From: Azolla caroliniana
Taxonomy: Eukaryota > Polypodiophyta
DNA: 64,000 nucleotides
NCBI GenBank assembly: GCA_043228905.1
Contig: JBHGNT010000017.1
Location: forward strand, 4,774,001-4,838,000
Direction: 5' to 3'
Each line of letters starts with the position of its first letter. The first letter of the stretch is position 1. Shown in pieces: positions 23,903 through 36,435 of this stretch. The translations under genes and the position numbers were made by a program. The notes under the pieces were generated by a model. The model was not told the origin of the DNA and did not search any database. It saw only the letters and a list, made by a program, of their open reading frames with translations.

Positions 23903-24540
23903 AAAGCACAAAAGCTTATGACAGCATTGGAAAAACTTTGCATGCATACTAAATTAAGCGTCAATAGCTCTAAAACAAAGATTATGCTTGTGAAGAGCCA
24001 AAAAAGATAAATCGTGCATTATGTACAATAATAAGCCACTTGAATGTGTGGAAAGCTTCTAATATCTTGGCCTTGAAGTTCTTTCAAATCATAGATGAAA
24101 TGAATGTGCTACACCCCGCTTAGAAATGGGTAAGCAAGCATATTATACATTTGAAAACACACACAATCATGGAAATATTAAGTGTTGGGTCCTCAAGAAA
24201 TACCTTTTGGACACTTTGATGACACCAGTGCTTCTATATAGGGTGGAAGTATGGGGTGGTAGCATCCCTAAATCTACATGGAAAGAGTTTGACAATGTCC
24301 AAAAGCAATTTTTTACAAAGATTCTACAAGTTAATAAACAAACACCATACACCCTCCTCCTAGAAACGGGATCACTTCCCATTGAGATAATGGTCATAGA
24401 AAGGGTTGTTGAATACATGCTTAAGATTCGAAAAAGCTCCTCACATCAACTTCCTAGAATTGCATGGAAGCAAGAAAAAATATCCAAAAGACGCATAAAA
24501 GCAAAATTTTATGTTTCGGTTGGATGCAAGATATAAAAAA
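23900..24540 (+). mobile_element. Degenerate non-LTR reverse transcriptase fragment
   Basis: The first part reads NSSKTKIMLVKSQ, the end of the RT palm seen in LINE polymerases (the usual ..L.VN..KTK.M motif). A region with stops then carries YLGLEV. The second part (24126-24536, another frame) encodes LMTPVLLYRVEVWGGSIPKS and TPYTLLLETGSLPIEI, the thumb/tail block of many plant LINE-type polymerases. Frameshifts and stops separate the parts, and the catalytic (Y/F)ADD region is absent. It is unrelated in sequence to the LINE family at 46-53 kb. Confidence 0.8.
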
Positions 24541-25586
24541 ATGGTTTGGTAGATAAGATGTAACACACTTGTTTCATGATACATCACTAGATTCCTCTGT
24601 AAATGAGACCTTTTTACAATGCCAATGTATCATGATATAGGACAAATGTGGACGCTCACGCTTCACACATTATACTACACATGTTGCACCTAACTACAAA
24701 ACCATATTCTTCGCAAAACGAGGAAACCGTACACATCGATACATGTTAGAACACATCCTGTTATCTGTCATTCGAACCATTGCTTCCATGCAACTTAGCT
24801 CACATGCATTGCGATGTGAGACGCACAAGTGATTAGAGTGGTCAACTATGTACACTTTGCTCTAAACAAGTTCAAATGTCTGAGTATCACACTTTGATGC
24901 AATGCTTTGCCTTTGGTTATATTCGATGATGCTTTCCACACATCTTCGACTAAGCCCGATCTTTGCACAAATTTTTCTCACAACCACAATGTGCACTCTC
25001 GATTGCAGCATTCATTGGTAAAGTTCTTGAACATCAAGAGTCACTACTCACTTTCACATGTATCGCGTGAAATATAATATTTTTGGTCTCATAAGTCACA
25101 TTTGATCTCCGAAGACGATAATAGAATCTATCTATCTATCTATCTATCTATCTATTTATCTATCTCTCACACACACATATTAGTTATACACTTCATGCTT
25201 GTAGACCACATCAAGAATCATTCTACTACATGCATTAAAATCATTACCCTGAAAATTTACAAAACCGAAGAATTATATTGTTGTTTCATTATGGATAACT
25301 TGAATTGACCCATGTTCACAAATCATGATTAGTCTCGTAGGCTGTTGTTGGCCTTTAATCAATGTTACTATACGTTTCTTTGTTTTCTCCCTCCCCCCAT
25401 CTCTCTCTCTCTCTCTCACTATCAAAGGTATTGTATCATATGATAGAAAATAGGATATCCAAACCGCTACGAGATCAAATGATTCACAGCAGCATTCCCT
25501 CTCTTTTGTTAAGTTCTTTCTTCTTCCTCTTCCTCTTCTTCTTCTCTCTCTCTCTCTATCCCCCTGTGTCCAAGAGAGGTATGTAC

Positions 25587-25643
25587 CTGGGGTTGAATAC
25601 ATCGTTGGTTCGCAGAAATCGCGCGCTGAAACTTCTCTGACAT
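25587..25643 (-). CDS. Possible first exon of an upstream gene part
   Basis: On the minus strand an ATG at 25643 opens 19 codons (MSEKFQRAISANQRCIQPQ) that run exactly into a consensus donor (CCCCAG|GTACAT). A GA-rich tract follows in the intron. It could be the first exon of the coiled-coil gene whose exons begin at 22024. However, this exon ends in phase 0 while that exon needs two preceding bases, so at least one unseen exon would have to lie between. Confidence 0.3.
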
Positions 25644-27525
25644 GCGATTGCTTCTCTCTTCTGATCGTGTTCTTTCTGTGTCCACTGCTGTAACAAATGG
25701 GAGAAAAGGAAAGGGAGGGGGAGGAGTTACACGTGATTGCGTGAAAGAGAGAAAACCCAACGTCGCCAATTTAAAATCCAAAGAAAAAAGAACAAGAAGA
25801 AAAACTCTATTACAAAACCTAACATGGCACTTCTTAAGCAATATGTTATATAGTAACCTGATTTCAACATATAGCGTAATGGTTATATTATTAGTACTCT
25901 TGTTGTCTTCTACACAGTTGTGCGTTAAATTCTTGTTACGCATAATTAACCACGTATACAGTTAAGATTTTGATGATGACAAAACGCTTCATCTCACACA
26001 TGTTTGCTAATGTATGGAAATTTCATTGATGCTCACCTCCTTGTTTTTGTTAACATTGGTATTGCTCATCTCTTGTAGTCATCAGGATTCGGCATCTCCC
26101 CCTGCTTATAAATGCCCATGAATAGAAATTACGTTGACACCAGTTGCTTCCTCCTCTTGAACATTAGTGTTGCTTGTCTCGGTGCCCAATTGCATGCATA
26201 AAGGTTGGATGTGTGTTAGGTATCTTGTTTATTTCCCATAAATTTACACCATTTGTTTTGTATAATGATGAAATGCTTGGTTTGGCTTTGGATCAATCTA
26301 TGTCCCTATAGTGAAATAATAAAGTGTTTTTAAATCTATATAGGTTTGTATAGTGATGTCCAAAGAAAACTATAAGGCTTGAATTTCATGATCATCGTTG
26401 ATGAGGGTGTTCCATCTTCATATCCAAGTGGAAGCCAATAGAAAAAACAGCATGGATATAGTGAAGTAGGTATAGTGAACCTTTGATTGTGTCAAACAAT
26501 GTAAGGGGGAAATATATGGATCCATCTTTGTTTCCAAATGATGTTGAAGTTGTGACACACAAAACATTGTTAAAAAGTGTAATGTACGCTTTCTACATAT
26601 GACATAGAATATAGTATGACAAGCATCATTTGCATATGATTCTGCAATGACTAACCATAAGACACGAACAAAGATAAGTCATGCATCCACTGGAAATGTT
26701 GCTATGAAAACAAGTTTATTGTATAAAGTAGCCATAAGCAATTAGGTTTAAGGGGTGATATGGTTATTGAAAAATATTAATAGAATACATTATTATGTAA
26801 TCAATTGTTCCACGTAATTTCATTCCTTAAAGTTGGATTCAACATGAATCCAACTTGTTCACAACCTTTTATTGAGCTTAGTTTTGCACTCGTGAATCTC
26901 TCTCAGCATCTAATTGTATGGTGTCACTTTAGGAGACATTATAAATTCTTGCAAAAGGTAATATTTGTTGCAGCTCTTTTTTGCAATCTTCATGGGAGTC
27001 AATTACCATGACTTGGTACACACTTCAATGGTCAACATGCAACAAAAGTTGTTTGTCACTCTTTTCTTTTCCCCTTCAGGGGAGTGGGTCCATTGCTATT
27101 TGCAATAGCCATGGATAGGCATTCATTTTGAGGTACTCTTTCATGGTCAGACTTAAAATCTTCAAAATGAAACTCCAATCATTTCATCCATATCAATTCA
27201 ACCCCTTGTAGCCTTCTCACGGAACATGTTGTGCTTCGATGAACCTCAAGGGGCAAAGGACCGTCTTCAAAACATTAACGCATGTATGGCTAGTTAAGAT
27301 CCTGTCATCGAGTTATATACTCCAATCACATAAGAACAATATAATCACGACGATCATTGCACTCTGCTAGGTCACAATTAACTGATCTCCAGCGATGAAC
27401 CTTCAAAACATAAAGTCACACGTGTATGGCTAGTTAGAAACCCACATGGAGTAACATACCCCAATCACAATGAGGACAACATCATCTCTATGATCACCAC
27501 CACCATTTGGATTTCATCAACAGAC
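25644..27525. other. Spacer, no gene seen
   Basis: No supported gene. The 3' part (27238-27500), just downstream of the second PPR gene, holds an imperfect tandem duplication with two blocks containing cttcaaaaca and gtatggctagtta. Confidence 0.55.
27238..27500. repeat. Imperfect tandem duplication downstream of PPR gene 2
   Basis: Two copies share gatgaacct[c/t], cttcaaaaca, gtatggctagtta, cca[a/c]tcaca and a closing gatca block, about 135-155 bp apart. Divergence is high. Confidence 0.65.
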
Positions 27526-29136
27526 CTACAAACTAGGTTGCATCACTAGGTCCAAGCTTGGCGAGTATCCATTTCTCTTCATTACAGAAGTTAATCTCAT
27601 CAGCTTCTCATATGCTTTGCTATTGCAGCCATGTGACTCATCTGCAACCACAATGTGATGCATCTCATTGTGAAGCATAAGCTTAGCCTCTCCTGGCATT
27701 TTGCATGCTTTTGCACATTTCCTCGAACCCTCCACCTGGAGCGCATCCATTTCTCTATTTGCATGTAGGTATATATTGGACATGATAACATAACATGAAG
27801 CATCTTTATGATCCAAATTAGCCACAGATTCATAACACCGGTTACCCAATTCTACATCGCCATGGCTTCTACAATGGCCAAGGAGCGATCTCCACCCAAC
27901 AATGTTTGCCTCAAATGGCATCGTACAAATCAAGTCTTCGGCTTCAAGTAAATAACCTGCCCTTCCGAGAAGATCTACAATACAATTAAAATGGTCAAGC
28001 CTTGGAGGCAAGCCATGTTTTTGAGCCATTGCATCAAAATGAGAACATCCATCTTTCACTAGGCCTAACTGACTACAAGCTGAAAGAAGACATATGAATG
28101 CAGCTTTATCAGGCCTTAAACCTTGACAAATCATCGACTCAATATAGCCTAACATCAAAGCATGATCTTTATGCTCGGCATAGGCTTCAATCATTTCCGT
28201 CCATGTCACTATATCATGCTTTTGCAATAAGGCGAACAAATTGCAAGCATCGGCAATGCTACCACATTTGATATACATATCGAGGAGTGAGTTTCCGAGC
28301 AAAGCATCTAAAACAATATGGTTCTCACTTATCTGAGCATGAAGAAGCTTGCCTTCTTCTAAAGCTCCAATGCTCGCACACGCCTTTAATATGCTCACTA
28401 ACATGACTGTATCAGAGGTGAAACCATGTACTTGCATTTTCTTGTAAAGCTTTACAGCTTCAGCACCAGATCTATGCTCCACATAACATGAAATCATCAC
28501 ACTCCAAGTGACCACATTATGCTTTTTCAAACAATCGAAAACTCGCCGAGCATCCTTCAGACTACCACATTTCGAATACATATCCATAATAGTGCTCCAC
28601 ACATATAGATCATTCTCGAATAAACCCTTGTCTATTATATGGCCGTGTATATATTTACCATGTTTGAGATCTTCCGCCTTTGCACATGCTTTAAGAATAG
28701 TAACTAGAATGTATGCATCCGGTTTCACAGCTGTGGAACATTGCATATACTTGTAGAGAGATATGGCCTGTTCAGATTGGCCTAGGTCGATATGAGCCAA
28801 TATGATCTCATTCCAAGCAAACACATTAGGGTTTGGAAGCCGATTGAACACGTGTTGGGCTTCATCCAATCTTCTACATGAAGAAAACATACGGATGAGA
28901 TGGCTTCCTAGGTATGAATTCGAGTCCAATGTACCCTCTACAATGTGAATATAAACAAGCCTACCTGCTTCAAGGTTCTTCTTTTGTGTGCACCATTGGA
29001 GGAGAGAATAGAAGATGTCTGAGAGGATGGGAAACTTGAGGGTGTGGGTAGTACGGATCGTGTGAAGGACCTCGCCCAACTTCCCTGCTTCACAGAGCTT
29101 CCTCCAAGGGGTGGAATTAGGTCTCGCACTGTCCAT
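27526..29136 (-). CDS. PLS-class PPR protein with E/E+ domain, no DYW
   Basis: Starting at MDSARPNSTPW the protein has about 536 residues. The open frame extends 26 codons further 5' through a TA-rich microsatellite, which I do not accept as coding. P, L and S repeats run from about residue 40 to 420 with MFSSCR, MYSKCG and MYIKCG S motifs and ACAKAEDLKHGKYIHGHI-type L2/P blocks. The C-terminus carries a full E1/E2 pair (GWRSLLGHCRSHGDVELGNR, then SCYVIMSNIYLHANR) and an E+-like segment ending LTSVMKRNGYSPSLDLVM. There is no DYW deaminase. Such E+ proteins act as site recognition factors in organellar C-to-U editing with a deaminase supplied in trans. No intron is seen. A clear organelle transit peptide is not obvious. 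Confidence 0.92.
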   Translation of the reverse strand: MDSARPNSTPWRKLCEAGKLGEVLHTIRTTHTLKFPILSDIFYSLLQWCTQKKNLEAGRLVYIHIVEGTLDSNSYLGSHLIRMFSSCRRLDEAQHVFNRLPNPNVFAWNEIILAHIDLGQSEQAISLYKYMQCSTAVKPDAYILVTILKACAKAEDLKHGKYIHGHIIDKGLFENDLYVWSTIMDMYSKCGSLKDARRVFDCLKKHNVVTWSVMISCYVEHRSGAEAVKLYKKMQVHGFTSDTVMLVSILKACASIGALEEGKLLHAQISENHIVLDALLGNSLLDMYIKCGSIADACNLFALLQKHDIVTWTEMIEAYAEHKDHALMLGYIESMICQGLRPDKAAFICLLSACSQLGLVKDGCSHFDAMAQKHGLPPRLDHFNCIVDLLGRAGYLLEAEDLICTMPFEANIVGWRSLLGHCRSHGDVELGNRCYESVANLDHKDASCYVIMSNIYLHANREMDALQVEGSRKCAKACKMPGEAKLMLHNEMHHIVVADESHGCNSKAYEKLMRLTSVMKRNGYSPSLDLVMQPSL

Positions 29137-29160
29137 GACTGCATCTATCACTAAGCTGAG

Positions 29161-29365
29161 ACTCTCTTTCTCTACATATACATATGTATATATATATACT
29201 GTATACATATACATATGCCATACACATATCTATACATATATGATATACATATATATACGGTATACCTATACATATACATTCACATACATATATATACGGT
29301 ATACCTATACCTATACATATATATACACACATATGTATATCACACACACACATATATATCTAGTA
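29161..29365. repeat. TATACA/CATATA-rich microsatellite at the PPR 2 start
   Basis: About 200 bp of alternating TA and CA di- and tetranucleotides directly upstream of the chosen start codon. It creates spurious Tyr/Ile/Thr open frames on both strands. Confidence 0.9.
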
Positions 29366-31614
29366 TGTGTCTTTCAACCTGGTCCAAATCTTACCCATAT
29401 GCACTAATTCAGTAGATATCATGGCACTTGGAAATGTAATGGGGGTTTGAAGGCACCACCATATGTCTTCGTAGTCTTTGCCTCATTAGATGCAACTGAA
29501 CACATGACCTTTGGTTCTTGTCCGCCATACCGGCCTACACAACATAATTAGAGTTTAGGGTTTGAACACGTGACCTCCCCTCTTTGTTGATCAAGTGTTC
29601 GTTTGGGGAACCCTATGCGTCCCCACCAATATATGTTGGTCTCTCCTGTTTTGTATTTTAGGTCCATAACCTAGTAGTTCCCGAAGTTTCACTAACCCAT
29701 TCACTTTGGTTAAGAGCTCACCCAATATGCACGAATTTACTATACCTTGTTGTGGAACGTAAGGGATTGAATGCATGACCTTTTGGAATGTTCATTACTT
29801 ATATGACTCAAGATAATCGTGTTCCATCCTTGCCAAATGAGCTAAGATACGACTACATGTGCACATTGTACATGTATACATTCAAATAACAATGAAGGGA
29901 AATTTGCTAATGTAAGGTCCAATCTAGGAGAAATTTGAAATTTTATGCTTGCTTTCTCTCATAGTCATGCATACACATTGCTTGTTTGAAGTTGAAGGAA
30001 GCATCCTAACCCTATTTAAGAAACAAAATAAGGGAATCAAGGGTGACATTGGCATATTAATCTTCTGATTATCCTAGCCAAGTAAGATGCACCTATGTTC
30101 TAATGAGAATTAGAAAGAATTAAGCTTATAAATGATAATTTGACAATTAGGAGACACTTTTCATGTAAATATAACTAGTATTTCAGCTTGACATAGTGTG
30201 TTTCCCTAGTTGTTCTAGGTTAATTTTCATAACCTTGTTTTTAGAATAATGCATTTGTTTTGTGTTTCTCACTATATATAATATATACACACCATGTGCT
30301 TATCCTTAATTTTCATATAATTTATGAGCCTCAACACAAACCAACCATTTCTAAATAAATATAAAAATAAGTGCAACACATTGTCTAAATTTCTTACACA
30401 TATAAGAAATTTCCCAATAAACACATAAATGCATTAGGGTACACATGTATACGATGTACACATGTAGGACTATTTGAAAACAAATGTATGCATTGAAATA
30501 TTTTTGCGACACTCGTTCCCATTGGATACATTTCTTGCAGCAAATTACCCAATGTCTATAGTTATTTGGCATGGTACATCTAGAACTTGTGCCACTTGCA
30601 ATCTTTTTCACATGTCACACTTCTTATATCACTCATGTCATTGTTGGGCAAATTCATGACCTACTTTTGGATATTTCTAACCACACTTTTCTTGATATTC
30701 TTTATAGAGTTTCATCTCACTTCCAAGTTTCATAACAAAAAAACAATCCATTGCAAAAAGATGTGTGAATGTGCATACTTTTGTTTCTATACATTTTAAT
30801 GAGCTTCCTTCTAAAATTACAAATAACATTACGACACTTATCATGTTGTGATGTCCAATCAACCATATCATTAAGAGCCTTCTTTAAATTTTACTTTCAT
30901 TGACAAACACATCTTGCCTACACTATAAATTGCTTCTCTTTTGTTATGACATGTCTTTAATCTTCCGTCCTATCTCTAACCATATAACCATACACGCCTC
31001 CATCATGCATGCTCAATAATCATGGCCCATATCCATGTTTTGCCACCTTCAATTGAAATATGACATGAACACCAATTACGTCTTTGAATGTTAATTAATT
31101 TTGATACTTGATCTCATCAAGGGATGTGTACCAACCATACTCGCAAGCTAACTTGAACATGCATAACTTTGCAAGCATTGATTTACCAACAGAGTCTACT
31201 TAAGGAGAATTAACAAATTATTTGTCGTTTGTCCTTATGACATGAGTCTGAGTCCCATTCCCTTAAGGGCAAAAATGATGATCCTCAACCCCAAGAACCC
31301 TTCATACTAATCACAAAGGTGATCTATTTCAAAGGTAGCCATTTGCACCATCTCTTTCTGTATTGCATCCCTTAGATCAACTTTGCACAAAATATTTAAA
31401 TTCTTTTCAGCCACTCCCCATTGATTTGTCAATCAGGGTTCCTTCTAACCCATTGTAAGGAAAACTTCTGATTAATATGAAAATGTTCTTAGTTGAATGG
31501 GTGTCAAGAAATCGAACAAATCAAGTGCTTGAGGCAGTTATTCTGCATCCTTCACACCATAGAAACAATGTCCATATGATTAATCATCGAGATGATCTGA
31601 CTGCCTTATGAAAA
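29366..31614. other. Spacer, no gene seen
   Basis: AT-rich sequence between the second PPR gene and the 3' end of the dehydrogenase gene. Short frames here are unconvincing and I see no domain, structural RNA or clear repeat. Confidence 0.55.
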
Positions 31615-34600
31615 TTAATCATCTGAAGATGAATGAAGTTCTTCAGTCAAATAGCAGCTAACATCTTTGCCTTCGAGCAGCTTTTCCACAAGTGCATTTG
31701 ACAACCCAATTGCCTCTCTGGTTTTTTCCCACACTTGGAATGCCAAATCCATATTCTGAGCTTGCCTAGAAGCAGCATTTGGCTTGCAATCCGCAGAATA
31801 ATAGGAGCATACTGGCCATCCTTCCTCTTTCAATGCATCTGCATATTCCATGACGTTTGGATCTGTTGCACAGTAAAGTACACTTCTTGCACCTAGATAG
31901 AAAGTGTAAACCATCAAACATATGAATCCAATCATGTCTCCAGAGAATGAAAGTGGCGAAATTTACCTTCCAAGGGACTAAGAGAAAAGAATCCAACGAG
32001 ATTATATACCTTTTGCACAAGTTTGGGCAGCGTCCTTGTCTGTAAAGTAGGAATAAAGATCCGGGACTTTGAAACCAAATTGTTCAAATTGATAACACAA
32101 TCTACATAGCATTGTAAAAAGGCATACCACATTTGTTTTCACGATTCCAGGGTTGACACAAATAATATGAACGCCAGATTCATTGAGCAGCTTAGTTTCA
32201 AGAACACTACTAAAATACATCTGATATAACATAAGATGAGCATAAGCTTTCATGCTCATGCATGCCTCAAAATCTGAAACAACGAGAAAATAAATCAAAC
32301 CTGGGCAAGTTTACTTCCAGAATAAGCTGCGACATTCGTATATTTTCTCTTTCCAGATGACATGTTTAAATCATTTGGATCCACAGCTCCAAAACATTGC
32401 ATCTAAAAAAGTGGTATCAGAATCATTCATACCTGACTTGCACCACCGGTACTTAATTTTAAGAATCTCAGAAAAACAAGGGGCAAAATAGAACACGAGG
32501 CCAGATTCTGGGAGCAAATGAGCAGATATGCTGTGTTCAAACATTTACAATGTCTTCCAAACATCCAAATACTGTAAAGAGATCATCTATTGGCATTGTT
32601 AGTTTCAATATGGAGCAGATCGGCCGAGTTATTTTCAGTAGCTTACAGCCTAGATGATAACATTCTCACATTGTAATGCATTTAAATTCTAACCCTAACC
32701 CATAAAGAAGGTGAAACATTCAGCTCCCTAACGGGGATGTAGAAACTAGTCAATCAATTTCATCCATAAAATTTACGCTGCTACACTGAAGAGTTTTTAC
32801 CAGTTCATTAGGACATACTCATTCTTTTCTTATCTACATAGGTCTTTTCTCAATTTTGGTAAAAGTTATAAATATTCCAATGGTCTCTGCATCTCCAGCC
32901 AACACAGCTGATTGGCTCTGCAGACAGTAGAAATGTCACGCCATATCTTTACCCCTATCTTAGTAGTGTCCTAAGAGATATGAGCTGCAAAAGGATGAAA
33001 AAATGTATTTAAACATGAGGTTCTCAAACATACACTGACATTTATGCTGTTGGGAAGTACTATTTAATTGATTTTGATAAAAACTACACCTAAAATCAAG
33101 TAGGAACAGACGTCAGAATATCAGTTTGCTGATACGATGCACAGAAATCCATATTTCTTACACCGGAATTAACATTTACAACTCGTGAGGGAGAACCCCT
33201 AAGCAATGATGGGAGAAGTAATAGTGTCAAAAGAGCTGGTGCCAAATGGTTAACTTGCATATGTTCCTCATGCCCATCTCCTGAAAATCTCCGTGGAGCT
33301 GAAAATACAAATAAGAATGATTACAAGAAGCATGAAACCAACATTGCATTTTAATAGCCTGGTAAATGCATAATGCATTACCTGACATTGAGAATATGCC
33401 AGCATTGTTTATCAAGACATGCAATGGGCCCTGGCGAGCTTCCCAAGCAGATGCAAATGACTTTACTGATGACAACGAGAGAAGATTAAGCTCCATCACC
33501 TTTGCAAATGCAGCCATAAAGGCAATGTTGTTAAGCATTACACAGTAAAATATGTAAAATTGTTCACACTGGAAAATAATTGACCTGAAATTGTACATCA
33601 GGAACTAGCTGTACTACTCAGTAGATGGGTAAAAGGAAACTCTAAACATCTCATGGATGCTGTAAATAGTCCTCTGCATAGTTAGATATATCATATATCT
33701 TTCAGATCTTTGTCATTTGTATCAAAGTTTCCAAGATCAACTCTTATCCCACTATCTGACCATTAAAATGCTCCTAGAAAAAACAGTATTTATCAAACAC
33801 AAGTCATGACATATAGATGTCAAAAAGGCGTCTCTGCTGGGCTTAGATTGTACATGATCTGCTCATTAAGGAACTGATACAATAGTGGGCACAAGCACCA
33901 GGATTCTGCAGTCGAAAAAAAAAAAGGTGTCAATGATAAGGATGGGCTTGTTGGTTTGCTGGAACTCTTAATCGTGTTAACTCTAGTAGCAACTAACAAT
34001 GGCCTTGGAAGCTTTAAGCAACGTGAGCAACCATTGGAGCCAACCACCTTTGGCAGAGACTCGCTCATCGGGAAACATTTAAAAATATAGCTGAAAAACT
34101 CCCCGACAATTCGTTAGGGATATATTGTCTGCTGATATTGATGCTGCAGATAGGCAGACTAAAAGCTCAAGATGCTGAAGTTGAACAGAAAAAATAAGGA
34201 AGCTATGTGGAGCGCTTTACCACCTACTGGCCAGAAAACTGAACAAATCAAGGTGTGCAGAAAAAACCAAACAACTCCAAACCCTACATGAAGAGATACA
34301 TCACACGTTTATTACACATTCCCCTACTAGAGGATTGGTTGCAACAGTGACTAGCTAACTTGGAAGACTCAAAACGCCAGTGTAACAACCAAAAAAATGC
34401 ACTTCACCCCAAATGGAACTGTTTTTTGGGCAATGGAACTGACCTGAAACTGTTGACACTGTTGCACTCAATATTTTTCAAATGATCTCAATAACTTATC
34501 CACCTTCATTTTTCTCTCTTCCCTTCCCTAGCTCTAGAGACCATGTACTTTGACAAGATATACTTTTACAGCTGTTCACAAATCTGTTTCTACCAAAGAC

Positions 34601-36435
34601 ATTGACATTCAAATCTTATGTTGACATAAAGCTAATCAAACGGAGTGTAGAGATGACCAGTTAAAGAAATAATCTCCTTTCATTTGAAAGACAATCACTA
34701 TCTAACAGGTTAAATCACTGCATTTGGTCTCTTTGTTGAAAGTTTGTCTGTACACTATCATTGTCTTACTTCCTCGCCGCATTTATTATTCATTTGCTAA
34801 AACTCCTCAGGTTATTAACTCCCAATGCCAACACTCAATGTTTATAGCATGTAATACATTGCTCTTTTGCTTATACACAGGGATGTCAAAAAGGTAGAAG
34901 TGGCCTCAGGACTTAGAGATTACCTCCACATCGAGGGGACAAGAGAAATGGCCACTCTCTTCTTGCCATTCATGTACCAAAGCATGTGCAGCTTCAACAT
35001 TTCGGCATGCTAATACAACATGTGCACCGGCTTCAGCCAATTGCCTAGAACAAGGAATGGTGTTATCAAAATTAAAACATTATCAAATTTGGCACCAGAA
35101 TTCAATCAACAAAATATTATCATACATATATGATATAACAAAAAATGTTGGTGTTCACCATGCAGTAACTCAGAACATTGTTGCGAATACAGAGAAAATA
35201 GAATGTCCCTAACTTAGAACACTTGATCATAGGAGCTTCCACATGCCACTTACAGGTTGTTCTAGGGTACACAACAACCTTTAACAAATCTACCAAATGA
35301 ATCAGGTCTTCAGCCCCAATCACATGCACTGTCACCTTCATACAATACATGATCTTGGATAGCTATTTTCTTTTTTATTTCCTAAGAAAACATCTGATGG
35401 TCACACCCAAAATAATATGAGAACGATCTTTTAATAAGAATCTGAGTTACATTTCTCGTCACATTGTCAACTTCTGATTCATCCAATGATACATCAGTCT
35501 GAGAAGATGTTCATGGCATAAAATGTATTTCATCAAAAAGAGAAAAGGAATTATAGCAATACATTTTATACCAAATAAAATGGGTTCTTTATTCCTCTAT
35601 TCTATGCTGATGATGCAGATCCACGAGATGTTTCTAATGCATGATGTTACATTGCACTTCATCAAACGAGTTAAAAATAACCACACACATGCATTATAAG
35701 TAAAGACTTCAAAAATTCTATGCCAAGACAATAGTGTGCTGGTACAACATAAAATGGATTTTCATTATATGTTGATGATGTAGAATCTACACATTTTTTA
35801 TGCCAATACAAGGGTACGTGCCCCTTGCTACAACATTTAAATGAATTTTCGTTATATGTTGATGATGTAAAATCTACGCATTTTTATGCCAAGGTATTGG
35901 TGACTTAGCACAATATAAAAATGGATTTTCATGAGAATGGCACAGAAACGCATTGATGTTGGAATTCTTGTTCTCCATTCTACGTTGATGATGTAGATTC
36001 TTTACATTTTGTATCCACGGCAAGGCAGTAGATGGAATGTAATAGAGATAGACAATTCATCTCAAGACAATGATAGAATCATAAGATGAATTATATGTTA
36101 AGAACTGTTGGTATTTTATTTTTTCTCCACTCTATGCTGATTGATCATGTAAAGCCTAACCCAAAAACTTTCGAATCCATGAGTGATGGAAGACAATAGA
36201 TGGACATAAGTAGAAAACAAAAAAAACTGTGCAATGAGAGGAGGAGGACTACTAACTTTGCAACTTGAAGTCCGATTCCACTAGTGGCACCGGTGATGAT
36301 GCAGGTGAAGTGTGTGAGAGGTGGGAGGGGGAGGCGAGGAGGCAGATGGCATGTATAGATCCTCTGCAGGAGAGTCTCGGCAGACATTTGGAAACAAGCG
36401 TATGCCCAGTCCAGCCAACCCAAGGCCATCGCCAT
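31615..36435 (-). CDS. Short-chain dehydrogenase/reductase, FEY (FOREVER YOUNG)-like
   Basis: NAD(P)-dependent oxidoreductase of the classical SDR type. Eight exons in transcript order: 36257-36435, 34924-35044, 33382-33499, 33162-33298, 32301-32402, 32128-32220, 31967-32039 and 31615-31892. They give 366 aa, close to the roughly 375 of Arabidopsis FEY. Visible motifs: the cofactor site TGATSGIG (48-55), LINNAG (129-134), SGDGHEEHMQVNHLAP, the catalytic Ser in VVNVNSG (about 184) and YSGSK (Y212, K216), then CVNPGIVKTNV. The middle segment CFGAVDPNDLNMSSGKRKYT and the long C-terminal tail (VCSYYSADCK...) are what I recall as specific to FEY, which in Arabidopsis is needed for shoot apical meristem development. 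The exon 4 donor was set at GGT|GTAAGAA because the alternative three bases earlier breaks the frame. Confidence 0.88.
35750..35900. repeat. Imperfect ~78-bp tandem repeat in the FEY-like intron 1
   Basis: Units contain attatatgttgatgatgta, then aatctac[a/g]cattttt and tatgccaa, at about 35767 and 35845. More diverged relatives (tgctgatgatgcagat; acgttgatgatgtagat) lie at about 35605 and 35980. Confidence 0.7.

Larger units (their letters stand above)
22025..25586. other. Large spacer or intron with transposon debris
   Basis: If the host gene at 16769-22024 extends upstream, this is its intron. It contains an isolated exon-like island on the + strand (22400-22462), a (TC)n run at 23847-23901, a dead LINE fragment (23900-24540) and a (TCTA)n run at about 25127-25165. 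Nothing else is supported. Confidence 0.5.

Noticed and set aside
25509-25943. Minus-strand 144-codon frame ending in Glu/Arg repeats
   Set aside because: The charged tail comes from a GA/TC-rich tract after a good splice donor, and the upstream part has no coding character.
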